From positions 7,103,034 through 7,167,033 of the forward strand of contig NC_082618.1 in NCBI RefSeq assembly GCF_030936135.1: DNA of 64,000 bases, in the 5' to 3' direction. Every line of letters begins with the position of its first letter. The stretch's first letter is position 1. This document shows, piece after piece, positions 34,246 through 43,393 of this stretch. A model generated the notes under the pieces. It saw nothing but the letters and a program-made list of their open reading frames with translations, was not told where the DNA came from and did not search any database. The position numbers were made by a program, and so were the translations under genes. The stretch comes from Gavia stellata. Lineage: Eukaryota > Chordata > Aves > Gaviiformes > Gaviidae.

Positions 34246-35124
34246 CTATTGAGAATCCAGGTCTGAGAGAACTTTCACTAGGTCTGTAGGAAAAAAAATA
34301 ACCAAGTCACGCTGGTAGGCTTGAAGTAGAGGTGTTAAATCTTGGCTGCGAGGTGGGGAAGGTGCAGCACAAAGTCCTGCGCTGAGGATGCTGCGATACC
34401 TGCCCGCAGGAACCACGGGGCGGAGAGGGAGCAAATGAAACCGCTGCAGCTCAAATTGAAGCAAACAAAATCTGTCTCTGGGGACGGCAACCCTTGCTGG
34501 GAGCGGGATCTGCTTCCCTGGGAAATAAAGCGTACCGGCATGGGGAAGAAATGGAAATCTTTCCGGGCGAGTCAGCAAATAGCCGAGAGTTTCGTTATTC
34601 CGTAATGGCCTCGGAAACCGCAGTCTGTCATAGGAACAATTTCGTATTTTAATAGAAGTGTTTTGCTTTTGACCCTGTGTGGCAGAGCAGCCTCTGAGAA
34701 GCAGGAGGTGAACTTTTACTGTTTCCACCTGATTTTGTTTTTCCTCCCTCTCAATTTTTGTTACTCTTCTGTCCCCTGGGCGGGTTGGGGCCGGCAGCTG
34801 CAGGCAAGCACGATGCTTGGGGAGGGTGCGGGCAGCCTCCTGGGGTGTAGCAGGACCTGGTTTTGTCAGGATGGAGGTGACGGAGGTGGACACTGTGCCC
34901 AGAGATGTTCTGGTGGCCAGAACATTGTTGTTAATCACGATTTGGCATTTAGGCAGAGGCAAGGTGCCTCTGTAAGTGCTGGCTGTAAGTATAAAATAGC
35001 CCCCATCTCCCGCAGCTTCCCGGTACCTGCGATGCCTTTGGTCTCCGAGCGAGATCGAGGGTTGGGTTGCAAAACACTCACTTCTGCCTGCACCCAGGGT
35101 CGCTTTCCCTCGGCGATGACCCAT
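34246..35124 (-). other. Unassigned 292-codon open frame
   Basis: An ATG-started minus-strand frame stays open for 292 codons, the longest in the window that belongs to no recognised gene or transposon. The predicted product is rich in Arg, Pro and Leu and has no domain, signal peptide or repeat that I recognise. It has no visible splice partners. A chance frame in moderately GC-rich sequence is the likeliest reading. Confidence 0.15.
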
Positions 35125-35719
35125 GTCTCTTCATCTGAGTGAGATGTGTAACTTTAAACCCATGATTTAGCATCACCCTTTAGCTGGCAAATACCGAATT
35201 CAAAGCATCTGGTGGGTACTGCAGTGTTTTGTGAGGAGACCGCAAACAAATTGAGAGGAGAAATGGAAAAGAGTAAGGAAATTTTGAGTCATTTTAGGAA
35301 GTCTTTTACAAAGCGGATGGCAAAAAACGCCTGCCTGACCCTCTGCCAGTCTGCGGCACAAGGGCTTTGACAGCCCACTCCCTGAGAGCGGGGAGCGCAG
35401 TAAGTTGTCCATAAATCAAAAGCACCAAGACTATCAAATTTGTTTATTACTTGGGGTCGTGCCGCTGCGTTCGAGTCGTGTAGCTATTTTGTTTCATTTC
35501 TTCTAGCTGGGTTCCCCAAAAAAAAAGATTTGTTGGAACATAAATGTACCATTCCCTTTATCCTTCGATTCTTTTTTCTTTTTTTTTTTTTTTTTGGTAA
35601 TTCTTTTTTTCCAGAAGATAACGAGCGAGCCGTGGTGGAGCTGGTGGTGTTAATGTTCTGCAGCAGGAGTGAAATAGCCTGGAGATGTGCAGCGAGAGCA
35701 GGGGCGTGTGCCCTAAATA

Positions 35720-35748
35720 GGAGGGTTAAACAGGGCTTATTCTGAGGA
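35720..35748 (+). repeat. Copy 2 of a 29-bp dispersed direct repeat
   Basis: It matches 34051-34079 with two substitutions. It lies about 100 bases before the old CR1-like fragment, so it may be part of the same decayed element. Confidence 0.6.
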
Positions 35749-35849
35749 AAGCAGTAATTGCAGCTTGCGTGAAGCGGTAATATTCTTTTGTGCATTATTT
35801 ACCCAGGAACATCTGCTAATACATATACATTCTCCGGTGCATGTAAACA

Positions 35850-36150
35850 ACTTGTGCAGGAAGAGGATTAGGAGATTTATAAAAAAATTAGAAGCAAGTT
35901 AAAAGGGCAATTAGAAGAGCAGAAAGAGATATTGAGCAGTGAATTAGGGAGGATATTTTAACACACAATCAGAGCTTCCCGAGACGTATTCAGAGCAGAG
36001 AGAAGGTAAAAGAGAAAATTGGCCAATTACGAAATGATAGCGGGGAATTGGTGACATGGGAGAAGGTAATGGCTGATTTGTTAAACAGTTATTTTGATTC
36101 TGTTTTCACAAAGGAGGAAGAGGATGGAGGGCAGCTCCGGAAAGGACTCG
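35850..36150 (+). mobile_element. Ancient CR1/L3-like LINE fragment (start of the RT region)
   Basis: In one plus-strand frame, about 35984-36144 reads EKVKEKIGQLRNDSGELV, then MADLLNSYFDSVFTKE. This is the conserved stretch just before the reverse transcriptase in CR1/L2-type LINEs, ending with the typical YFxSVFT motif. The frame meets stops on either side, so the element is dead. It is oriented opposite to the younger CR1 at 38 kb. Confidence 0.7.
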
Positions 36151-37888
36151 GGTTGTGCGGATGAGGGTGGGGATGAGCCGAGGAGCCTGCAGAGAGATAA
36201 AGATGTGTCTGCGGAGCGGCTGGGCCTGGGGAGAAATTCACCCGTATTCACAGGGTGGGGGAAAAAAAATGGATTTTAGTGAGCGGCTCCTTACAGCAAT
36301 GAGCCGGGTGGCGAGCAGCTTGCGTTGTAACACCCGCTTTTGTTCACCTAATTGGCCGCTTTTGAGCGGGGCCAGGGACTGCGGTGGTCACTGAGATGAA
36401 AGATCTTCTCCCCTTTGAAGGCGGTTTCTCCAGGAGAAGGGAAGACGGAGTGTGTTGGGAGACAGCGAGATGGATGGGGACTCCAGGGGGGTGCTGCTCC
36501 TGGGGCTGCTTTTATGTGGGTAGAGAGGTGGTTTGGCTCGCCGGCGATGCCAGCGTGCCGCCTTCCCAAAAAACACACGTTGCAAAACACGAGCACCGCT
36601 GCGGTCCTCTGTGTCCTGTTTGCGTAGTTGTTTTTGCTTCCATCTGTAACCCACAAACTCCAGCGCCGTCAGCAGTACAAGAGCATCCCCGTAATCACCG
36701 TTCCCGTCAGCATCGTCTGGTGTCGGCGATCTCGTGTTTCACCAAAGCAGTTATGAGCTCGGGGGCTGCTGGGTACGTTAAGGGCTGCTGGAGGAGAGGA
36801 ATGATGTCAACCTCAGGGAGATAGTAAGCAATGGAAAGGGAGATATTCTTGGTCATGCAATGGGAAATGGGATCTTGGGAAGCGTTTCTGGGAGTGCGCT
36901 TGAAGCTAAGACAGGGAAAGCATACGCAGATGGAGGATTTAGGGAAGGCCGAACTTGAAGGACCGCAAAAATTGTTATTTTGGCTTAAGAGAAACGTGAA
37001 GTGATGCTTTTGTTCGGCTCTGTCTCTCTGAAGGGGGTACGCGTCACAGAGCAACTTTCTGAGAAAGGAAATAATTTGGAAGTGGTGCTGGGGGGGCACG
37101 AGTGTTGTCCGGGAAGCGATGGGGAATATCGGAGAAACTGCTGACTTGTGGTGTTGGTTTAGACTGATAAACTAAAAATTTATTCTCAATATCTGAGAGG
37201 AGTTTGGTTTTCATCCTGCCTGGGAGGATAAAAGAGATGCAGCATCATATGGTTTGTGTTTTCAAAGCATGTATGAAAAGCTCCGTATTAGCAATTATGG
37301 GATGAAACTGTGGAAAAGTGGTACAATGGAGAAAAAATTGGCTCCGACTCAGGAAACGGGATTCTGCCGCCCGGGGTGAGTTTCCAGAGGCACAGTCTGG
37401 GGTTTCTTCTGGGTTCTCTGGCATTTATTTTTTTTTAATGGAAAGGATCTGCATGAACAGCCCAAAGTTAGAGCATTAAAGCTCACTGATACAATCAGGT
37501 AAATAAGGGGAAGGCAGCCGCAGCGACAGGGACTCGTCTCATCTGCCAGAGCAGCGCATGGTGCGGGCGGCAGACTGGAGAACGCTAAAGGAACGGGAAA
37601 CCGATAAGCAAATAAATGCTCAAGTGACACGTTTCCCAAGGGAGGCGTTCAGAGCTTGCAGCCGAGCCGTGGGGAGCTATCAGCAGCGTCTAACCACGTC
37701 GGCAAGAGGCAGCCTGTCTGCCCAGACCCCGGAGAGGGGACTCCACGCACGTCCGAAGATTGAGCTTGCGATAGTGACCTGCACCAGTTCATGGCTCATT
37801 CCCCCCTCGCTGGGAAGGGGTACGGTGGCACGGCTGGGGGGGTCCGGGTGGAGGAGCTGTGGAGCACGGAGGGGTTTAGGTGTGTAGA
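36151..37888. other. Intergenic sequence, no gene seen
   Basis: GC-richer sequence between the old and young CR1 pieces. Parts may be further decayed LINE sequence continuing from 36.1 kb, but I could not align any of it. No coding exon is recognised. Confidence 0.5.
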
Positions 37889-38735
37889 GTCACAGAATCA
37901 TGTAGGTTGGAAAAGACCCTTAAGATCATGAGTCCCACCGTAAACCTAACACTACCAAGTCCACCACTAAACCATGTCCCTAAGCACCAGCTCTACATGT
38001 CTTGTAAATACCTCCAGGGATGGTGACTCAACCACCTCCCTGGGCAGCCTGTTCCAGGGCTTGACAACACTTTCGGTGAAGAAGTTTTTCCTAATACCCG
38101 ATCTAAACCTCCTCTGGCGCAACTTGAGGCCATTTCCTCTTGTCCCATCACTTGTTATTTGGGAGAAGAGACCAACACCCACCTCCCCAGAACCCCCTTT
38201 CAGGTAGTTGTAGAGAGCGATGAGGTCTCCCCTCAGCCTCCTCTTCTCCAGACTGAACAACCCCAGCTCCCTCAGCCGCTCCTCATCAGACTTGTGCTCC
38301 AGACCCCTCATCAGCTTCGTCGCCCTTCTCTGGACACGCTCCAGCACCTCAATGTCCTTCTTGGAGTGAGGGGCCCAAAACTGAACACAGCATTCGAGGT
38401 GCGGCCTCACCAGCACCGAGTACAGAGGCATGATCACCTCCCTGCTCCTGCTGGCCACACCATTTCTGATACAGGCCAGGATGCCGTTGGCCTTCTTGGC
38501 CACCTGGGCACACTGCTGGCTCATCTTCAGCCGGCTGTCGACCAACACCCCCAGGTCCTTTTCTGCGAGGCAGCTTTCCAGCCACTCGTCCCCAAGCCTG
38601 TAGCGTTGCATGGGGTTGTTGTGACCCAAGTGCAGGACCCGGCACTTGGCCTTGTTGAACCTCATCCTGTTGGCCTTGGCCCATCCATCCAGCCTGTCCA
38701 AATGGGAGCACATGGACCACTGCCCAGCATCGCCT
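37889..38735 (-). mobile_element. CR1 LINE, 5'-truncated, relatively young
   Basis: The 3' end is at the low coordinate: the reverse complement ends in a CR1-type tail (CCAACCTACATGATTCTGTG) just inside 37889. A continuous 248-codon frame (38713 to 37967) encodes the C-terminal part of the ORF2 reverse transcriptase. It contains [38 protein letters not shown] and the terminal VELVLRDMV. Upstream of about 38735 the CR1 similarity stops, which is the usual 5' truncation. An unbroken frame suggests a fairly recent insertion, but the copy lacks the endonuclease and most of the RT, so it cannot move by itself. Confidence 0.92.
37967..38713 (-). pseudogene. CR1 ORF2 C-terminal remnant (reverse transcriptase end)
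   Basis: The 248 codons end at a TAG that appears to be the normal ORF2 stop. The endonuclease, the catalytic RT palm and any promoter are missing, so this is a broken transposon gene. The plus-strand frame that overlaps it is only a shadow. Confidence 0.88.
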
Positions 38736-40877
38736 CAGAGGGGCCATGGTGCTTACCACCACCTCGGGGGTTCAGCCCTTCACCCCAGGGACCTCCCCGT
38801 CCAACTTTTGGTGTCTGGGAGTGATTCTAATTAAATCTCAAATTTCTCCAACTTATCTCCAGCCTGAGCCACACAAGCTCTGGCAAGTCGTGGTTATACC
38901 TGCATCCGCTCAACTGGAGAGATGTTTGCTTTGAGGTTGTGGGAGCACTGCTTCAGAGAAGAAGGGATTTATACCAGCCCTCAGAGCAACATTCAAAATG
39001 CATGAAGACATGCTGTATGAAGGGATTGGGGAAAAAACACAGGAGAGCGAACCAGGGGCCATGGTAGAGCTGAACCATGCAGATGGGAAGTTAGTTATTG
39101 AGACTAAGTGTCAGAGCATGCCATAAAAATTTAGTTTGTCCTCAAAGAGCTGTGGTTGTGGAGGAAGGATGAGTGCAGGGAGGGACAGCAGCTAAGGGGA
39201 CGGCAGGAGGAACATCAGAAACCTATAGTCCATGTCAAGTGACACCTCCTATTTAGCAGTGTATCGTGTCTCCCTTCTGGTTTTTAAGCAGTAGCCTTTA
39301 TTGCTAGGAGTTAGAGCGCTTGATTGACAGGGCTCATAATACACCATGGAGTTGGCTTTATTTTTTCTACATGTTAAAGGAAAAGATACTGAAAATACAA
39401 TTATGGTTTTGAGCCAGGCGTAGTCTGTTCTAATATAATTCATCTCAAAGACTATCCATCGTGCCTGCTGCACCCAAATCATTTATAAAACATTAGCATC
39501 TCCTGTGCTGACATTTCACTCCTATATTACAGGAGTTACACACAGACTTAAAAAAAATTAATAAAGTGCTTCTCTTCTTCATTCTCCCACTGAGAGCTTT
39601 GATTTCCAGAGTATGAAACAAAATAACCAACATAACAACATTCTCCACTTCTAAGGGACAGTGCCAGACTCATTCAGTTGCTATTGGTTATAGAGAGTAG
39701 GACGTGAGGGAGCTATTTCAGATCACAGATTATTTGTTCTGGCTGCATTGGACATCCCTTTAGTGGAGCTTTAGAGCCCTGTAGACAGAAAACTTTGGGT
39801 AGGAGCTGGAAGGGAGAGGGCTTGATGAAGTAACCTCTTCCTTTCTCCTCCCGCAGTTACTCCTGCTATTCCCCAAGAAGGGTATTTAAAAGCAAAGCAT
39901 GCAAGCCCCCGCTCCTCATCGCTTGCGAGGCGGACAGAAGACACTGTGCCCCCCAGCTGCCCGCTCCCAGCACCCAACTGCTCTTAAAAATAAGCGCCTC
40001 AAGGAATTTTCTTCTTTTTTTTTCGCTTGGGAGTTTCCCTTTTCATTTCCAGATTCCTCCGGGGGATCTGCCACTGCATAAATACCCTCTCCCCATCCCC
40101 AAAGCGGTTGGGAGAGTGGATTTCCCGAGCTGGCCCGTTCTTCCTGAAGCTAGTGGTGTGTCTGATGGAAAACACGAGCCATTTCCTTTGGGCTTTCCAG
40201 CCCCACACGTGAGCTACGGGCTAGAAACGTGCCACCGCTGGGATATCGTTACGAAATGAACAGCAGCCTTTTCTTGTCCAAGATCGCTTTTATTTCCCTT
40301 GTTTCGTTAACTTCAGTGTCTGTTTGGTCTGACATATCCACGCTGACAGGGAATTCACACCGACTGCAGGATTTGGGCAGCACCTCCCCGAGCCCGTGGG
40401 CTGCCGTCAGTGATGCCGCCAGCTCTGCCATGCCCCCGACCAGCAAACGCATCGCTCCACCGCGGGGTTTAATTCGGGATGAGGGGAACAAGCAGATCTG
40501 CTCCCTCGCCTCCACCTAGCCACAACCCCCTTCGCACGGCTGTCTTGGACCATTTATTTTTCTCTCCTATGGCGGACCAGAAACTCTGGGCACTGTGCTT
40601 CTCGCCGGTCCTCTACGAGCTGTAGTTTCCCCCTTCTCTGACTCTTCCCATGACACAACCTGTTCCTTTTAAGAAACAAAACCTCTCCTGACGCTGTCAG
40701 GACTATCTGCAGCCTGGGAACTGCTCCTTGCTGCCCAGTGAAAACCTTAGTCCAGCTATAAAGGTCCTCACGCCACCGACACGGCTGGGAAGCCCCTCTC
40801 TGCCTCCAGCCCCAAAAAAGCCCCTTTCCTCCCCGGGGCCTCGCAGCGCTTTCCGGAGACAGAGCTCTATGGCTCTA
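38736..40877. other. Intergenic sequence downstream of RTN4RL1
   Basis: No gene is recognised. Several TTTATT hexamers (39297, 39357, 40289, 40553), which read AATAAA on the minus strand, are alternative 3' ends for RTN4RL1. The 3' UTR may therefore reach into this stretch. Confidence 0.5.
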
Positions 40878-40883
40878 TTTATT
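40878..40883 (-). terminator. Candidate RTN4RL1 polyadenylation signal
   Basis: The plus strand reads TTTATT, which is AATAAA on the RTN4RL1 strand about 1.15 kb after the stop codon. It is one of several candidates. Confidence 0.35.
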
Positions 40884-42029
40884 TGGACTAATTAATCTCT
40901 CTCTCCCCCCGATTACAAATTCGGACGTAAGGGTGAGCTTTGGCTCTCTGGATATGGACTTTGCTGCATCACATACAACCACACCCCCCACCCCTCCCAA
41001 AGTTTAGTGCTCTGAATTGCTGAGAACATTGGTCCGCTGTGGTTCCCCCGCACGTACTGAGCCTGCCCGATGGCTTTCAGCATCTGTAGGCACTGCTGCC
41101 GGTTTGTTTTCTCGAGAAAAAAAAATCATATACTGGTCTGCTATAAATTCAACAATACAATCCTTAGTTCTGAAGATATAGTTTCCATATAGTTTATAAA
41201 CATTATAAGACATACATATGGATAATTAGGGGAAGGGGGGAGCCTGTGCATTTGTTGGGGTTGGGTTGTTTTCAGATGTGTGAACACGGTTACAAAAAAC
41301 CGCACCTCCTGCGGGTACCTCATTTCTGTAAGTGTTGGGTTTGTTGGGTTTTTTGTTTAATTCCACCTCTAATCAGTCTTTCCTTTGGTTGTTGGCTACT
41401 CCAAGCCCAGCAGGCAAGCCCTGTTCTGCTGTAATGCCTGAGATATTCAGGGGTTTGAGATTGTCTTCTAAAGATTCCCAGCCAACTTTGGCCTCTGGGT
41501 TCGGAGCCAAAAGGGCTAAAACGTGGGAGAACCAATGTCCTTATTACATCGGTATCAGTGTCCTTGCACTCACTTTCAGAGAAACAGTGTAGGCTTAATC
41601 GGTGATTGTTTTTACAGCAATTATGTTCCTTTCGGTAATTGGAGGGGTCGTTCAGAGCGCTCTCAAATGAACAGGATTTCACAAGAGCACGGATACAGTC
41701 CATTTGTCCGGTTGTTATCATCACCGGCGAATTGGCTACTGTCCCTGTTATCTGGGTTTTTGTAAGGTTGGCTTTTGTTTTTGTTGTAGGTGCTCGGTTA
41801 GGCTGTTTGTGACAAGGTGTGATAATGCCTTTTAATCCGCTCCCGCTGCGTTCGGCACAGTCCGCGTTGGCAGCCCGGCCGGGCACGGAGAGACCGTCAG
41901 AAGCCGAGACAACGTTCTTCCCTTCACCAGGCCAACACTCTCCACGTACAAAAAAAGAAGAAGAAAAGAAACTCTGGTCCTTTGTAGATTTGGTGGCAGT
42001 ACAGATTCGCTCTGTCCGCAGCCGGGGGC
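40878..42029 (-). other. RTN4RL1: Probable RTN4RL1 3' UTR
   Basis: It follows the RTN4RL1 stop on the minus strand. The first AATAAA that I found downstream of the stop is at 40883-40878. The exact end is unproven, and further signals exist down to about 39.3 kb. A long frame in a different phase runs through it (see findings). Confidence 0.45.
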
Positions 42030-43393
42030 TCAGCGTATGACGGCCGCTAACACCATCATAAAAACCAGGAGCGATGCCCTGAGCCCCGAGCAGCCGGCTG
42101 CCTGCTGCACCCCGCTGGGGGGGCGGATGGGCGTCCGCCGGGTACACTTACCCTTGCGTTTGGGGGGGAGCGTTGGCATCCCCCCGAAACTGAATTTGTG
42201 CTGATAATCAGGCACATAGTCTGGAACCTCCTGCCCGTTTTTCCGCGGCCCCAAGGATACCGGTTTAGAGGTTCGGTTACGGCTTTTGTGGCTGGTGCAG
42301 TTCTTGCCGGGTTTGCGATAGCCCGGCCGGGAGCCGGGGGGGGCGGCGGGCTGGCTGCTGTGCAAACTGTTCTCAGCCCCTCTCTCCTTCCCCTTCTCCT
42401 TGGAGGAGTGGTGAGGGTGGTGGGTTTTGGAGGCTCCTCTGTCTGCTGTGGAGAAAGTGTGTGTTTTAATCTGATGGAGCGACTCGGACCCCGAACAGTT
42501 CCTAAAGTCTTCTGCTCTTAGCACCTTGAGGTCCTTGCCGTGCATCTGCTCCGGGGACTCGCAGATGACGCTGGAGCTGGAGCCTCTGAACCTGTGCAGC
42601 CATTCCCAGAGCGAACGGGCTTTGCAGTCGCAGCTCCACGGGTTCCCGTTCAGCCTGAGAAACTCCAGGGCTCCCAGGTGGGCCAGGCAGTCCCCCTGCA
42701 GCTCCGAGAGGCTGTTATTGAACAGGAACAGGGTGGTCAATCTTCGGAGGTCGTGAAAAGCCCGCCTGTGAATCCACTGCAGCTGATTTTGATGGATGAG
42801 CAGCCGATCCAGGTTTATTAGTCCCCTGAATGTATTCTGATGGAGGCTCCAGAGCTTGTTTCCATGGAGAAAAAGATGGCTGAGGTTAACCAAGTCAACA
42901 AAAATATCATCCTGAAGGAACTCGATGTGGTTGTCTTGCAGGTAAAGGTACTGCAGGTTGTGGAGGCCACCGAATATCCCGCTGGGGAGGGAGCTCAGCC
43001 CGCACTTGTACAGATACAAGGCGTGGAGTTTCACCAGCCCTTGGAAAGTGTCTGCAGCTAAAGCCCTTAAGTAGCGGTTGTCCCCCAGGTCCAGCTCTTC
43101 CAGGTTGACGAACCCGTCGAAGGTGTTGGGGTCGATGAAGGTGATGTTGTTGGAGTAGATCCAGAGGGTGACCATGGAGGGGCTGAAGTGGCCCCGCAGC
43201 AGCAAGGTGATCTGGTTGTTCTGGAGGAAGATCCTCTCGCTGTCCTCGGGGATGCCCTCGGGGATGGTGACGAAGTTGTGAGCCTGGCAGCTGACGGTCA
43301 TCGGGGACGGGTAGCAGACGCAGTCGGTGGGGCAGCCCAGGGCGCCGGGCACCTTCAGCCCCAGCAGCACCAGGAGCAGCTCTGCAAACCCCC
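42030..43393 (-). CDS. RTN4RL1: Reticulon-4 receptor-like 1 (Nogo receptor 3), main coding exon
   Basis: RTN4RL1 (NgR3) is a GPI-anchored leucine-rich-repeat receptor of neurons, a relative of the Nogo-66 receptor. It is linked to chondroitin-sulfate sensing, axon growth inhibition and synapse control. This exon carries 453 codons plus the stop. The acceptor AG is at 43395-43394, and two bases complete a Gly codon. In order: the hydrophobic rest of the signal peptide ([15 protein letters not shown]), an LRRNT cysteine cap ([16 protein letters not shown]), about eight LRRs with [14 protein letters not shown] and [18 protein letters not shown] units, and an LRRCT cap ([15 protein letters not shown]). 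A Ser/Pro/basic stalk follows, with N-glycosylation sequons such as NCS, NCT and NRT, then KRKGKC and a hydrophobic GPI-signal tail ([13 protein letters not shown]). The total length would be about 458 residues against 441 in human, the extra lying mainly in the stalk. An upstream in-frame extension to 43454 is intron. Confidence 0.96.

Noticed and set aside
38159..38824. 221-codon plus-strand frame
   Set aside because: It is antisense to the CR1 ORF2 remnant and is explained entirely by the transposon.
42000..42032. Stop-codon readthrough of RTN4RL1
   Set aside because: The TGA is followed by GCC, not the CTAG-type readthrough context. The GPI signal just before the stop is complete, so termination here makes sense.
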